Assembly: GCA_022340265.1 (NCBI GenBank)
Contig: JAJDOH010000082.1
Coordinates: 1 to 64,000 of the forward strand
Reading direction: 5' to 3'
Source of the DNA: Deltaproteobacteria bacterium
GTDB lineage: Bacteria; Desulfobacterota; DSM-4660; Desulfatiglandales; Desulfatiglandaceae
DNA: 64,000 nt
The position numbers were made by a program, and so were the translations under genes. How positions within the stretch are numbered: the first letter of the stretch is position 1; every line of letters begins with the position of its first letter. Below are positions 34,748 to 44,621 of this stretch, one piece after another. The notes under the pieces are model-generated. The model made no database searches and was not told where the DNA came from. It saw only the letters and a list, made by a program, of their open reading frames with translations.

Positions 34748-37270
34748 ATGACCAAGCAGACTGCAAACGAACGGAAACTGAAGCCCCTTCATCAAATGAA
34801 GAACGCTGGACGGCGGGAAAAGGAATCGTCCACCAGACCGAAACCCGGCCTCTCGGACCGAAAACCCCGTTTTAGCGCCGATGCCAAGAAATGGTCTATT
34901 TTTATCGGTCTCAGCCTGATTTTTTCCGTGCTCTTGTTTCCCAGCATTTTAACCCCAACCAAAACATACAATCTTGGGGATGTGGCCGATCGCGATATGA
35001 AGGCTTCCAGGGAATTTTTGGTGGAAAACAGTGAGTTGACACAAAAGAACAGAGAGGAAGCCGTTCGCGCCGTCTTGCCCGTCTATGATTTCGACCCCAT
35101 GGCCACCGATGTGATTCCCAGGGTTCGAGAAGCTTTTGCAGCCGGTCGCACGTATCTGGCTGATTCCTTAAAAACGGCGTGGACATCCACATCTCCTGAG
35201 GAAGCGCAAAAGAATTATCTTGAGATGAAGAACGCCTTTCGCGAGCGATTTTTTGAAATCCTTGATATCCCTGATAACGAGACTCTTTTTCAAACACTGG
35301 TGATGAGCGATTTCTCGTTCAGGGCAGAGTCCGTAATCATCAGGCTCTTAAGGGATGTGTTCAAGCGGGGCGTGGTGGGTAATCAGGCGATGCTCATGAG
35401 CCATCGTGGCAGAGGCATTGCCCTTCAAAACATCCAGGATGGCAAAGAGGAGACGGTTTCCGACCTTGATCGTTTTTATGACCTTAACACGGCCGTTTCT
35501 TTTGTTCAGGACGAGGGTCGGACGCTCACCCAAAACCTATGGCCGGAAAAGCTGGTGCAAGCCACGCTGGCGCTTTGCGAAACCCTCATCAAACCCAATC
35601 TTACTTTCAACAAGCGCGAGACGGCGTTAAGGAAGGAAGCGGCCGGGAAATCGGTCAAGCCCTTCTTTTTCAAAGTAAAAAAAGGCGAGATTTTTGTCAG
35701 GGAAGGTGAGCGGATTACCCCCGAGCAACTTGTCAAACTAAATGCTCAGTACAAATACCTGAAACAGAAAAAGATGCTTGGAAGAGTCCCGGCAATGGCA
35801 GTTCTCATGGCGTTCTTGCTGGTTTCCATGTATCAATTGGGCCTCAGAAAAAGCAGGTCATATGATTCCGAAATCAGAGACCTGCTTTTAAACGCAGTGA
35901 TGCTGCTGGTTATCTTTTTTGTGGTGATTGCGTTTAATTTTGTGGCAATTGAAACAGCACGGGGCTTTCATTTTTTCTCGTCGAGAGCCCTGTTGTATGC
36001 CATTCCGGTTGCCGGTGGCGCTATGCTGATCTGTATTTTTCACGGTATCGTCACTGCTGCCAGTTTTTCCCTCGTCGCTTCTGTCTTGGCCTGTGCGGTC
36101 GTGGACGGTCGCGTGGAATTTTTCACCTATTTTTTCGTCAGTTCCCTTTTGGCGGCCACCTGGGTTCGCCGTTACAGCGACCGAGGCGTCTTCGTTGAGG
36201 CGGGCCTTAAAGTGGGGCTTTGCAACATGATTCTGGCCTTTGCCATTGAGGGATTGTATGGCGCCTTTTTCAATGTTGAAAGTGTTATCGCCTGTTGCTC
36301 AGCATTCATCGGGGGCGTACTGGTCGGCGTGATTGCCACAGGGTTGATGCCGTTGATCGAAATGTCCTTCGGATACACCACCGATATCAAGCTGATGGAA
36401 TTGGCCAATCTCGATCAACCTCTTTTGCGGGAGTTAATGGTTCAGGCCCCCGGAACCTATCACCACTGCGTTATCGTCAGCAGCATGGTGGAGGCTTCGG
36501 CAAGGGCCATCGGCGCCAACCCCCTGCTGGCCAAGGTGGCTGCCTACTATCATGATATCGGCAAAATCAAGAAACCCCTTTACTTCATTGAAAACCAGGC
36601 GGGTAAAGCCAATCGTCATGAGAAACTGGCGCCATCCATGAGCGCCCTGATTCTTATCGCCCATGTGAAAGACGGCGTGGAACTGGCTCGTCAGGCCAAA
36701 CTGGGTCGGGAGATCAGGGCCATCATTGAGCAGCATCACGGGACTTCCCTGATCTCATTTTTTTACGAAAAGGCTAAAGAGAGGAGCGAGAAAAAAGGAG
36801 ACAAATCGTTGCAGGTAAAAGAGGAGGATTTTCGTTATCGAGGACCCAGGCCTCAGACCCGGGAAGCGGGTCTTGTCATGCTGGCGGATGTCATCGAAGC
36901 GGCTTCGAAAACCCTCGTGGACCCCACATCGGCGCGAATACAGGGGATGGTGCAGAAGATCATGAACAAAGTGTTTTCCGACGGGCAGCTGGATGAGTGT
37001 GAATTAACCCTGAAGGATCTTCATGCAATCGCCAAAAGCTTTAATCAGACCTTGAGCGGTATTTTCCACCATCGGGTTGAATATCCCGAGCCTGTGGCGA
37101 AAGTTGCTTCCGCGCGTCCTCAAGAGGGAGCGGGAAACGGCAAAAACGGCCAGAAAAGAAAGATCGAAAATGGAAATTCAGATCAAAATGGACTGTCCGG
37201 TGCCAAGTCTGGACGAACAGAAAATAAAGCTGAAAGCGAAGAGAGTCTTAGAAGACTTGGACTGTCGTGA
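34748..37270 (+). CDS. pgpH: 7TM-HD cyclic-di-AMP phosphodiesterase, PgpH-like
   Basis: 840 residues. The basic, disordered N-terminus (1-50) is followed by TM1 (about 56-76), a large extracytoplasmic 7TMR-HDED domain (to about 345), seven TM helices (about 350-555) and a cytosolic HD domain with PGTYHHCVIVSSMVEA and AYYHDIGK (HD near 600), then KAFNQTLSG-type end sequence. In Firmicutes PgpH hydrolyses c-di-AMP; the same architecture is found in deltaproteobacteria. The C-terminal 45 residues are charged and Asn/Lys-rich. ATG 34748 is preferred because the open frame further upstream overlaps phoH. The 3' end overlaps ybeY by 101 bases. Confidence 0.9.
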   Translation: MTKQTANERKLKPLHQMKNAGRREKESSTRPKPGLSDRKPRFSADAKKWSIFIGLSLIFSVLLFPSILTPTKTYNLGDVADRDMKASREFLVENSELTQKNREEAVRAVLPVYDFDPMATDVIPRVREAFAAGRTYLADSLKTAWTSTSPEEAQKNYLEMKNAFRERFFEILDIPDNETLFQTLVMSDFSFRAESVIIRLLRDVFKRGVVGNQAMLMSHRGRGIALQNIQDGKEETVSDLDRFYDLNTAVSFVQDEGRTLTQNLWPEKLVQATLALCETLIKPNLTFNKRETALRKEAAGKSVKPFFFKVKKGEIFVREGERITPEQLVKLNAQYKYLKQKKMLGRVPAMAVLMAFLLVSMYQLGLRKSRSYDSEIRDLLLNAVMLLVIFFVVIAFNFVAIETARGFHFFSSRALLYAIPVAGGAMLICIFHGIVTAASFSLVASVLACAVVDGRVEFFTYFFVSSLLAATWVRRYSDRGVFVEAGLKVGLCNMILAFAIEGLYGAFFNVESVIACCSAFIGGVLVGVIATGLMPLIEMSFGYTTDIKLMELANLDQPLLRELMVQAPGTYHHCVIVSSMVEASARAIGANPLLAKVAAYYHDIGKIKKPLYFIENQAGKANRHEKLAPSMSALILIAHVKDGVELARQAKLGREIRAIIEQHHGTSLISFFYEKAKERSEKKGDKSLQVKEEDFRYRGPRPQTREAGLVMLADVIEAASKTLVDPTSARIQGMVQKIMNKVFSDGQLDECELTLKDLHAIAKSFNQTLSGIFHHRVEYPEPVAKVASARPQEGAGNGKNGQKRKIENGNSDQNGLSGAKSGRTENKAESEESLRRLGLS

Positions 37271-37616
37271 TAAGGAATTGAGCATTCTTTTTACGGATGA
37301 CGAACATATGGCGCTGCTGAATCGGCAATACCGAAAAAGGGAAGGCGCCACCGATGTGCTGTCGTTTTCCATGCAGGAGTCCTTGGACGGGGACGATGAC
37401 ACCCCCCTTTTTGAAACGGTTATGCTGGGAGATGTGGTGATATCCGTGGACACGGCGTCTAGGGATGCGAAAGAACTGGGGCAGTCCTTTGAGAAGACCG
37501 TTGACCGATTGTTGGTTCACGGTATTTTACACCTCGTGGGATATGATCATGAAACATCTCAAAAGGATTCCGAACGCATGATGGATGAAGAAGAACGCTT
37601 ATTGGCACAGATCTGA
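37170..37616 (+). CDS. ybeY: Endoribonuclease YbeY (16S rRNA maturation)
   Basis: 148 residues, normal for the family. The zinc site is HGILHLVGYDH (about 117-127), and GATDVLSFSM and LGDVVISVDTA are conserved upstream. It acts in 16S rRNA 3'-end processing and ribosome quality control. ATG 37170 (MEIQIKM) lies inside the pgpH 3' end; an earlier in-frame ATG at 37077 would add a basic tail with no family match. Confidence 0.93.
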   Translation: MEIQIKMDCPVPSLDEQKIKLKAKRVLEDLDCRDKELSILFTDDEHMALLNRQYRKREGATDVLSFSMQESLDGDDDTPLFETVMLGDVVISVDTASRDAKELGQSFEKTVDRLLVHGILHLVGYDHETSQKDSERMMDEEERLLAQI

Positions 37617-37666
37617 ATCCGATACCTGGCAAGGGTACTTTAGATGGATATGGTTAGGGAGGTTGG

Positions 37667-38389
37667 ATGATGGCGAAATTGGCTGTAAATGTAGATCATG
37701 TGGCAACGATCCGTGAGGCCAGGGGCATTGATGCCCCCGATCCGGTTCTGGCGGCGGGCATCGCTGAGCTTGCGGGCGCGGATGGCATTATCTGCCATCT
37801 CAGGGAGGACCGGCGTCATATCAATGACAGGGACCTCAAATTGTTGCGTGAGACTGTAAAGACCAAGCTCAATATGGAAATGGCTGCGGTTGATGAAATG
37901 GTTGAGATCGCCATTTCCGTCAAACCGGACATGGTAACCCTGGTCCCCGAGAAGCGGGAAGAACTCACAACGGAAGGGGGACTGGATGTTATGGCCCGAT
38001 CCGCTCATTACAGCGAGGTTGTGGGTCGGTTGCACGAGGCTGGGATCAAGGTCAGTTTTTTCATAGACCCGGATCCGGAACAGGTGGGGGCCGCCCGCGA
38101 CTGTCAGGGTGACATTATTGAGATCCACACCGGTCATTATGCTGAGGCGGAAAGCGAAGACGAGGCGGAAAAGCGCTTTGAGAGAGTCATTCGCGCAGCA
38201 CAGACCGCATCATCAGTGGATTTGGGCATCAGCGCCGGCCATGGCCTCAACTATCAGAATATCAAGAGATTCAAAAAGCTGCCCTTGGTTCAGGAATACA
38301 GCATCGGTCACAGCATCGTTGCCATGGCGGTTCTGGTGGGATTTGAGAAAGCTGTTCGGGAAATGATGGATCTGGTAAAGGCGTTTTGA
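37667..38389 (+). CDS. pdxJ: Pyridoxine 5'-phosphate synthase PdxJ
   Basis: 240 residues. It has LAVNVDHVATIREARG at the start, DGIICHLREDRRHINDRDL, NMEMAA, EKREELTTEGGLDV and the phosphate-binding SAGHGLNYQN. It condenses deoxyxylulose 5-phosphate with 3-amino-2-oxopropyl phosphate to give PNP for vitamin B6. GGGAGG lies just before two adjacent ATGs (37667 and 37670); either may be used. It is followed by the CBS gene after 61 bases. Confidence 0.96.
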   Translation: MMAKLAVNVDHVATIREARGIDAPDPVLAAGIAELAGADGIICHLREDRRHINDRDLKLLRETVKTKLNMEMAAVDEMVEIAISVKPDMVTLVPEKREELTTEGGLDVMARSAHYSEVVGRLHEAGIKVSFFIDPDPEQVGAARDCQGDIIEIHTGHYAEAESEDEAEKRFERVIRAAQTASSVDLGISAGHGLNYQNIKRFKKLPLVQEYSIGHSIVAMAVLVGFEKAVREMMDLVKAF

Positions 38390-38450
38390 AGTACGATTCG
38401 AAATCGGGATATTTTTCGATTCCAAGAAATAGTTATGGAGGTCAGCCGTC

Positions 38451-38900
38451 ATGCTGAACGCCAGCGACATAATGACGACGGAAGTCATCACGGTCAAAAA
38501 AGAAACCCCTCTGAAGGAACTTGCTGAGATTCTCTACAAGAATCGTATTAACGGTGTTCCCGTGGTGGATGATGAAGGCTTGCTTATCGGCATTATCTGC
38601 GAGAGCGATCTGGTTCGAAAGGACAAAAAACTCCACATTCCCACAGTGGTGGCGCTTTTTGATGCGGTGTTTTATCTTGAAAGCTCAAAAAACATGGAAA
38701 AAGAAATCAAACAGATCAATGCCACAACCGTGGAAGAACTGTTTTCCCGGAAGGTTGTTACCGTTGATGAAAAAACGCCCATTGACGAGATTGCCACCAT
38801 CATGACCCAAAAAAAGATTTATACGATTCCCGTCATGGACGGAAATCGCATGGTGGGTGTCATCGGAAAGGGCGACGTCATAAGGACTTTTCTTACTTGA
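38451..38900 (+). CDS. CBS-domain pair protein
   Basis: 149 residues made of two CBS domains: MTTEVITVKKETPLKELAEIL at 7-27 and RKVVTVDEKTPIDEIATIM at about 98-116, with VPVVDDEGLLIGIICESDL and IPVMDGNRMVGVIGKGDVI ending each (pieces quoted). Such proteins bind adenine nucleotides (AMP, ATP or SAM) and act as energy sensors. There is no fused catalytic domain. The partner is unknown; it overlaps tsaE by 4 bases. Confidence 0.88.
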   Translation: MLNASDIMTTEVITVKKETPLKELAEILYKNRINGVPVVDDEGLLIGIICESDLVRKDKKLHIPTVVALFDAVFYLESSKNMEKEIKQINATTVEELFSRKVVTVDEKTPIDEIATIMTQKKIYTIPVMDGNRMVGVIGKGDVIRTFLT

Positions 38901-39370
38901 AAGAAATAGGCGTGCGTTACCGAACCGAGTCTTCCCGAAAGACCGTTGGGCTGGGGCGAAAGCTGGGACAACTCCTGCATGGAGGCGATCTGATTGTTCT
39001 GACGGGAGAACTGGGCTGCGGAAAAACATGGTTCACCAAAGGAATTGCGCTGGGCTTGGGTATTACTGAAGTGGTGACCAGTCCTTCATTTGCGTTAATG
39101 AACGCCTATGAGGGTGTGAAAACGCTTTTTCATATGGACGTTTACCGTCTGGAAGCCGCGGAGGATTTTCTGGATACGGGATTGGATGAGTGTTTTGACG
39201 GCGAGGGGGTGGTGGTGATGGAATGGGGTGACAAGTGGCCCGAGATTCTGCCCGCCCGTCGTTTGAATGTGGCTTTTAAAATTGTGGGCGAGCAGTCACG
39301 GGAGTTGGTGATGACCGGGGAGCATCCCCGGATGGTCGAAGTCCTGGCAGCCCTCGATCAAGATGTATGA
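38897..39370 (+). CDS. tsaE: tRNA threonylcarbamoyladenosine biosynthesis ATPase TsaE
   Basis: 157 residues with Walker A GELGCGKT (37-44), [13 protein letters not shown] and the conserved HMDVYRLE and [15 protein letters not shown]. It drives turnover of the TsaBDE complex that makes t6A37 in tRNA; tsaD is four genes down. The start is TTG 38897 in a TTGA overlap with the CBS gene. Confidence 0.92.
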   Translation: MKEIGVRYRTESSRKTVGLGRKLGQLLHGGDLIVLTGELGCGKTWFTKGIALGLGITEVVTSPSFALMNAYEGVKTLFHMDVYRLEAAEDFLDTGLDECFDGEGVVVMEWGDKWPEILPARRLNVAFKIVGEQSRELVMTGEHPRMVEVLAALDQDV

Positions 39371-39380
39371 AGGAAGGAAA

Positions 39381-40619
39381 ATGGCACTTATTGTACAAAA
39401 ATATGGTGGCACTTCGGTGGGCAGCATAGAGAAGATCAAGGCGGTGGCTGAACGTGTTATCGAAACCCACAATGAGGGAAACCAGATGGTGGTGGTGCTC
39501 TCCGCCATGGCCGGTCAAACCGATGGATTGATCAATATGGCGAAAGAGATCGATCCTAATCCGGATTCGCGGGAACTGGATGTGCTGATGTCCACGGGGG
39601 AGCAGGTCAGTGTGGCGTTGTTTGCCATCACATTGAAATCCATGGGCCATGATGCCTGTTCCCTGCTGGGGTTTCAGGCGGCGATTCACACGGATGAGTT
39701 GTATGGAAAAGCCAGAATACATGATATTGCCGTTGATCGGATTACCGAGAACCTGGATGCCGGCCGGATCGTGATTGTGGCCGGGTTTCAAGGACTGAAC
39801 GCGCGAGGTGACATTACGACTTTGGGACGCGGGGGTTCGGATACAACCGCGGTGGCCCTCGCGGCGGTGTTGAATGCAGACGTGTGTGAAATTTTAACCG
39901 ATGTGGACGGGGTTTATACCACGGATCCCAACATCTGTCGAAAAGCCAAAAAGATGGATTTTATTTCATACGACGAAATGCTGGAGATGGCCAGCATGGG
40001 GGCAAAGGTCCTTGAAATCCGATCGGTGGAGTTTGCCAAGAAATTTAATGTGCCGATTCACGTAAGATCCACTTTTACAAAAGAAAGGGGGACCATGGTG
40101 GTTGCTGAAACAAAAGACATGGAAAAAGTTGCGGTATCGGGCGTTGCTTATAACAAAAACGAGGCCAGGATTACCATACGACAGGTTCCGGATCAGCCGG
40201 GAGTGGCATCCAGAATTTTTGACCCGGTTTTCAAAGCAGGTATTCTGGTGGACATGATCGTTCAAAACACCAGTCAGGACGGATTTACGGATCTCACCTT
40301 TACGGTGCCCAAAGGGGACTTTTACCAAGCCATGAAGCTTGTGAGTGACGTGGGAAAAGATGTGGGCGCGGAAACGGTTCTGGGGGATGAAAACATCGCC
40401 AAAGTTTCCATCATCGGTGTCGGCATGCGGGTCCATGCGGGCATTGCCAAAAAGATGTTCGCGGCCCTGGCCGAGAAAAGCATCAATATCCTGATGATCA
40501 GCACTTCTGAAATCAAGATTTCCTGCATCATCGAAGACAAATATACTGAATTGGCGGTACGCGTTCTTCACGATACCTTTGGCCTGGACCAAGAGCATGC
40601 GAAAGAGGAAAATTTTTAA
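39381..40619 (+). CDS. lysC: Aspartate kinase
   Basis: 412 residues. It has an N-terminal [39 protein letters not shown] and [11 protein letters not shown], followed by two ACT domains with [17 protein letters not shown] and [19 protein letters not shown], which normally give Lys/Thr feedback. It catalyses the first step of the Lys, Thr and Met pathway. ATG 39381 with AAGGAAGG upstream is preferred over an in-frame ATG at 39363. The 3' end overlaps the next gene by 23 bases. Confidence 0.95.
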   Translation: MALIVQKYGGTSVGSIEKIKAVAERVIETHNEGNQMVVVLSAMAGQTDGLINMAKEIDPNPDSRELDVLMSTGEQVSVALFAITLKSMGHDACSLLGFQAAIHTDELYGKARIHDIAVDRITENLDAGRIVIVAGFQGLNARGDITTLGRGGSDTTAVALAAVLNADVCEILTDVDGVYTTDPNICRKAKKMDFISYDEMLEMASMGAKVLEIRSVEFAKKFNVPIHVRSTFTKERGTMVVAETKDMEKVAVSGVAYNKNEARITIRQVPDQPGVASRIFDPVFKAGILVDMIVQNTSQDGFTDLTFTVPKGDFYQAMKLVSDVGKDVGAETVLGDENIAKVSIIGVGMRVHAGIAKKMFAALAEKSINILMISTSEIKISCIIEDKYTELAVRVLHDTFGLDQEHAKEENF

Positions 40620-41154
40620 CGGTACCGGGGGGCTTCTTCTGCTTTTTCTGCTCCTGTTCGTAAACTTTCTGGGCAATGCTTTGAATCTGCAGTTTTCAGG
40701 TGAACCACAACCCGCAAAAGAAGTGTTTGTTGAGGCTGCCGGTGATGTTAACAACCCTGCTGTTTATGGGTTTATTAACGTGCCTCATCTGGCGGGATTA
40801 ATTGATCGGGCGGGCGGTTTGACGGGCTCAGGCTCAGCGGATATTCCTCTGGAACGTGTGTCGCTTACCTCGGGCAGTAAGATGGTCATAACCCGTGCCT
40901 TGAAAGAAGAAGTGGTCATTGCTCAGATTAAAATGTCACCTTTTTACCGTTTGACATTGGGAATTCCCATTTCCATCAACACGGATACACTCCTGGGACT
41001 CACGGCCGTGCCCGGAATCGGCCCTAAAACGGCTGCGGCCATCATTTCGGCCCGTGAGCGAAAAGGCGGATTCAAGCAGTTGAAGGATCTCATGACCGTT
41101 CGTGGCATCAGCAATGCCGTTTACGCCAAAATCAGCCCATATCTGACATTATGA
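40597..41154 (+). CDS. Membrane-anchored SLBB-helix-hairpin-helix protein (ComEA-like)
   Basis: 185 residues. An N-terminal TM or signal anchor (about 12-28, [18 protein letters not shown]) precedes an SLBB-like region ([32 protein letters not shown]) and a C-terminal double HhH with [21 protein letters not shown] and [14 protein letters not shown] (pieces). ComEA proteins bind incoming DNA during natural transformation; no other com genes are nearby. ATG 40597 lies inside the lysC end. An earlier ATG at 40579 would add six residues. Confidence 0.78.
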   Translation: MRKRKIFNGTGGLLLLFLLLFVNFLGNALNLQFSGEPQPAKEVFVEAAGDVNNPAVYGFINVPHLAGLIDRAGGLTGSGSADIPLERVSLTSGSKMVITRALKEEVVIAQIKMSPFYRLTLGIPISINTDTLLGLTAVPGIGPKTAAAIISARERKGGFKQLKDLMTVRGISNAVYAKISPYLTL

Positions 41155-41171
41155 AAGAATTGAAGGCGTAA

Positions 41172-42203
41172 ATGATTTTTTTAGGCATCGATACATCCTG
41201 TGATGATACGTCCGCCGGCATTGTGGCCGATGGCAAACAGACCCTGGCCAACGTCATTCACTCACAGGTGAAGCTTCACCATCCTCACGGCGGAGTGGTT
41301 CCTGAACTGGCTTCCAGGGAACATGTGAGGAACATCGTTCCCGTAGTGGATGAGGCGTTGAGACATGCAGATCTCCATATGGCCGATCTCGATGGCATTG
41401 CCGTTACCGTGGGTCCGGGTCTGGTGGGGGCACTTCTGGTAGGGCTTTATTATGCCAAAGGACTGACCTATGTGCTGAAAAAGCCATTGGTTGCCGTAAA
41501 CCATCTGGAAGCCCACATCCTTTCCGTTTTTCTGGAAACGGAATATCCGTCCTTTCCCTTTGTGGCCCTGACGGTTTCCGGGGGACACACAAGCCTTTAT
41601 CACGTTGAAGATTTCGGTCGCTATACCCTTTTGGGGCAAACCCTTGATGATGCCGCCGGCGAGGCATTTGACAAAGTGGCCAAGATTTGCGGCATGGGAT
41701 ATCCGGGCGGCGCAATTATCGAAAAAGCATCCGAAGAAGGTCGCCGGGACGCTGTGGCGTTTCCACGGGCCTATCTGTCCAAGACTTCTCTGGATTTCAG
41801 TTTCAGCGGCTTGAAAACAGCTGTTTCACTGTTTCTGAAAAAATGGCGTGAGGACGCTTTGTTGAGGGATGAGATCGGTCTAAACGATATCATCGCCTCT
41901 TTTCAGGAATCCGTTGTGGACGTGCTTGTGGACAAGGCCGTAATCGCCGCAAAACGCATGGGAGTGGCATCACTGGTCCTTGCCGGCGGCGTGGCATGCA
42001 ACAACCATTTAAAAAACCGCCTGGTGGCCACCGCCCGTTCCGAGGATATTTCGGTATATTATCCCCGTCCTGTGTACTGTACGGACAACGGCGCCATGAT
42101 TGCGCTGACCGGTTACCACCGGTTTATGCGAAATGACACCGCCCCCATGTCCGTGGACGTCAGGGCAAAATATCCGATTCAGGATCTCATGGCGAACCAC
42201 TGA
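41172..42203 (+). CDS. tsaD: tRNA N6-threonylcarbamoyltransferase TsaD
   Basis: 343 residues, the usual length. FLGIDTSCDDTSAGIV opens the ASKHA fold. ELASREHVRNIVPVVDEAL carries one metal His, and NHLEAHILS the others. ALTVSGGHTSLYHV, DDAAGEAFDKVAK and GGVACNNHLKNRL follow. It transfers the threonylcarbamoyl group to A37 of ANN-decoding tRNAs. Confidence 0.96.
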   Translation: MIFLGIDTSCDDTSAGIVADGKQTLANVIHSQVKLHHPHGGVVPELASREHVRNIVPVVDEALRHADLHMADLDGIAVTVGPGLVGALLVGLYYAKGLTYVLKKPLVAVNHLEAHILSVFLETEYPSFPFVALTVSGGHTSLYHVEDFGRYTLLGQTLDDAAGEAFDKVAKICGMGYPGGAIIEKASEEGRRDAVAFPRAYLSKTSLDFSFSGLKTAVSLFLKKWREDALLRDEIGLNDIIASFQESVVDVLVDKAVIAAKRMGVASLVLAGGVACNNHLKNRLVATARSEDISVYYPRPVYCTDNGAMIALTGYHRFMRNDTAPMSVDVRAKYPIQDLMANH

Positions 42204-42296
42204 AAGCAGCCCCGGTGTCATATTTTTTCTAAACTTTATTTTTCAAGGAATATGGAGAAGGCAAATTTTTCGACACTTTTCCATGGTTGTTGACTT

Positions 42297-42788
42297 TTGA
42301 AAGCAAGCAGGCTGATCCGATACTACTACCTTCGATTCATTCGGCTGCGCGGCGATCCCCATGAGTTGGCGCTCGGTATGACCTTCGGCGTTTTTACGGG
42401 TATGATGCCCATCATGCCCTTTCAAATGGCTCTTTCCGTGGCGCTGGCGCTCATCTTCAAGGGAAGCAAGATTACGGCAGCCGTGGGGACCTGGATCAGC
42501 AACCCATTGAACTGGTATTTCCTCTACTACTTCAGCTACAAACTGGGGGCCTGGGTCCTGGGAATGGAAGGATACGGCGCCATGTTTAGAACCATTATGG
42601 ATATGGTGCGATCCGGTGCGGAATCCATGGCCATTGTGCAGAAGATCATGGAATCCGGCGGGCTCATGGTGGCGGCGTTTCTTGTGGGGGGGGTCATTAT
42701 GGGCACGGTCGTGGCGTTGCCTTCATATTTTATTTTCCTTTACATCTTCAAACGCATAAAGCAGTGGCGGAAGTCCGGAAAGAGCTGA
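42297..42788 (+). CDS. DUF2062 membrane protein
   Basis: 163 residues with three hydrophobic helices and the DUF2062 pattern GDPHELALGMTFGVFTGMMP near 20-39 and GTWISNPLNWYFLYYFSYKLG near 68-88 (pieces quoted: ALGMTFGVFTG, WISNPLNWYFLYY). Function unknown. The start is TTG 42297; there is no in-frame ATG nearby. It ends 3 bases before rsmA. Confidence 0.82.
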   Translation: MKASRLIRYYYLRFIRLRGDPHELALGMTFGVFTGMMPIMPFQMALSVALALIFKGSKITAAVGTWISNPLNWYFLYYFSYKLGAWVLGMEGYGAMFRTIMDMVRSGAESMAIVQKIMESGGLMVAAFLVGGVIMGTVVALPSYFIFLYIFKRIKQWRKSGKS

Positions 42789-42791
42789 ATT

Positions 42792-43640
42792 TTGGTAACC
42801 GTCCAAACATCGAGAACAGGTCCGTCATTTCGGCCCAGCAAGAGACTGGGACAGAATTTTCTGGTGGACCCCGGTATCAGTGCGAGGATCGTATCCCTTT
42901 CGAGGTTTACGCATGAAGACACGGTTTTGGAAATCGGACCGGGAAAGGGTGCTCTGACAATCCCTTTGGCCGCCAAGGTAAAACATGTTCTGGCAGTGGA
43001 GAAAGATGGTCGACTGGCGGACTGGCTGGGCGGCAGGCTCAAAAGGGCCGGGATCAACAACGTGACGCTGCTGCATGGAGATATCCTGAAACTGGACTGG
43101 CTCGTCCTGAAATCCCATTTTCGAGGCAGGATGCCCGTCATGGGGAATCTGCCCTATAACATTTCATCCCCCGTTCTTGAAAAAATGTGCCAAAAACCTC
43201 AATGGATGGGGCAGGCCGTTCTTATGTTCCAGAAGGAAGTCGCCCAACGATTGACAGCGGTACCGGGGAGCAAGGCCTACGGGGCGCTGAGCCTTCTGGT
43301 GCAGTACCATGCTGAGGTCCTTTCGAGGCTCACCGTAGTCAAGGGATCTTTTTTCCCCGTCCCAAAAGTGGATTCCATGGTGGTTTCTGTCGATTTTGAA
43401 AAGCCTTATCCCCGGAGAGCCATTAATGAGGCGGTTTTTATAAAAGTGGTGAAAGGCGCCTTTATGCATCGAAGAAAAACAATCATCAATTCCTTGAACG
43501 GTGCTCTGCCGGATCAAACCCGGGAATCCCTTTTAACCGCTTTGGCGGCCTGTGGCATCGATCCCGGGAAAAGGGGCGAAACCCTCGAAATGGGGGATTT
43601 TCTGAGACTGTCATCCGCGCTGCAATTGACAACCGAATAA
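42792..43640 (+). CDS. rsmA: 16S rRNA (adenine1518/1519-N6) dimethyltransferase
   Basis: 282 residues. It has SKRLGQNFLVDPGI near 17-30, SAM motif I VLEIGPGKGALTIPLA, and motif IV GNLPYNISSPVLEKM (NLPY catalytic). It dimethylates two adenines in helix 45 of 16S rRNA; loss gives kasugamycin resistance. The start is TTG 42792. Confidence 0.95.
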   Translation: MVTVQTSRTGPSFRPSKRLGQNFLVDPGISARIVSLSRFTHEDTVLEIGPGKGALTIPLAAKVKHVLAVEKDGRLADWLGGRLKRAGINNVTLLHGDILKLDWLVLKSHFRGRMPVMGNLPYNISSPVLEKMCQKPQWMGQAVLMFQKEVAQRLTAVPGSKAYGALSLLVQYHAEVLSRLTVVKGSFFPVPKVDSMVVSVDFEKPYPRRAINEAVFIKVVKGAFMHRRKTIINSLNGALPDQTRESLLTALAACGIDPGKRGETLEMGDFLRLSSALQLTTE

Positions 43641-43655
43641 CAATGGTGATACAAA
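43626..43655 (+). promoter_or_regulatory. panC: Possible internal promoter for panC
   Basis: TTGACA (43626-43631), an 18-base spacer and TACAAA (43650-43655) overlap the end of rsmA and the 68-base gap before panC. The -35 box is perfect and the -10 box fair. Confidence 0.35.
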
Positions 43656-43708
43656 ATAAAATTTCCCTTTGAAACCATTAGAAAATACCGCTCAGGAAAA
43701 GTACTTTC

Positions 43709-44575
43709 ATGGAGATTATAAAGACCGTTAAGCAGATGCAACAGGCTGCCCATGCCATTCGCACGGGGGGAGAATCCATTGCCCTGGTCCCCACCATGGG
43801 ATTCCTTCACGAGGGTCACCTTACGTTGATGCGGGTGGGGAAAGAGCATTGTGATCGGCTGATTGTGAGCATTTTTGTCAATCCGACCCAGTTCGGCCCC
43901 AACGAGGATTTAGAGGCTTACCCCAGAGATACCGAGGGGGACCTTCGAAAAGCCGAAAATGTGGGAGTCGATCTGGTGTTCATGCCTTCTGCAAGGGAAA
44001 TGTACCCTCAAGGTGCTCAAACCAGTGTGGTGGTAAAGGATCTCCCCCGCCATTTGTGCGGTCTGTCGCGCCCCGGGCATTTTGACGGCGTCACTACCGT
44101 TGTGGCCAAATTGTTTCATATGGTCAATCCCCATGTGGCTGTTTTCGGACAGAAGGATTACCAGCAGTTGGCCGTGATCAGCCGAATGGTTATGGATCTT
44201 GATATGGACATTCAGATCATCGGTGTGCCAACGGTGAGAGAAAGAGACGGATTGGCCATGAGCTCCCGGAACAGTTACCTGTCGGCGGAAGAGCGGCAAT
44301 CGGCCTTGTCACTCAAGAAATCGTTGAATCTGGCTGAACGGCTCTTTAACGAAGGGGAAAGGCGTGCACAGGCAGTTAAGGATTTTGTACAGTCCTATAT
44401 TCTGGAACATCCTCACACGGAGATCGATTATATTGCGCTCTGCGACCCCGTTACACTGGAAGATGTCAATACCCTTACGGAAGGCACGTTGGTAGCCCTG
44501 GCAGTTCGGGTCGGAAAAACCCGCTTGATTGATAACGCCCGTTTAAGAAAACAAAAGAAGTCAAAAAAACAATAA
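43709..44575 (+). CDS. panC: Pantothenate synthetase
   Basis: 288 residues. [16 protein letters not shown] carries the ATP-binding HxGH motif (HEGH). [47 protein letters not shown] and MSSRNSYLS follow. It joins pantoate and beta-alanine using ATP. It is not accompanied by panB or panD. Confidence 0.96.
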   Translation: MEIIKTVKQMQQAAHAIRTGGESIALVPTMGFLHEGHLTLMRVGKEHCDRLIVSIFVNPTQFGPNEDLEAYPRDTEGDLRKAENVGVDLVFMPSAREMYPQGAQTSVVVKDLPRHLCGLSRPGHFDGVTTVVAKLFHMVNPHVAVFGQKDYQQLAVISRMVMDLDMDIQIIGVPTVRERDGLAMSSRNSYLSAEERQSALSLKKSLNLAERLFNEGERRAQAVKDFVQSYILEHPHTEIDYIALCDPVTLEDVNTLTEGTLVALAVRVGKTRLIDNARLRKQKKSKKQ

Positions 44576-44621
44576 AATAGCATCTATTACGACTAACCAA
44601 TTGAATAAGAGGAGCTTTTCC

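Noticed and set aside
44576-44621. SAM riboswitch ahead of metK
   Set aside because: The gap is only 46 bases and shows no fold of the right kind.
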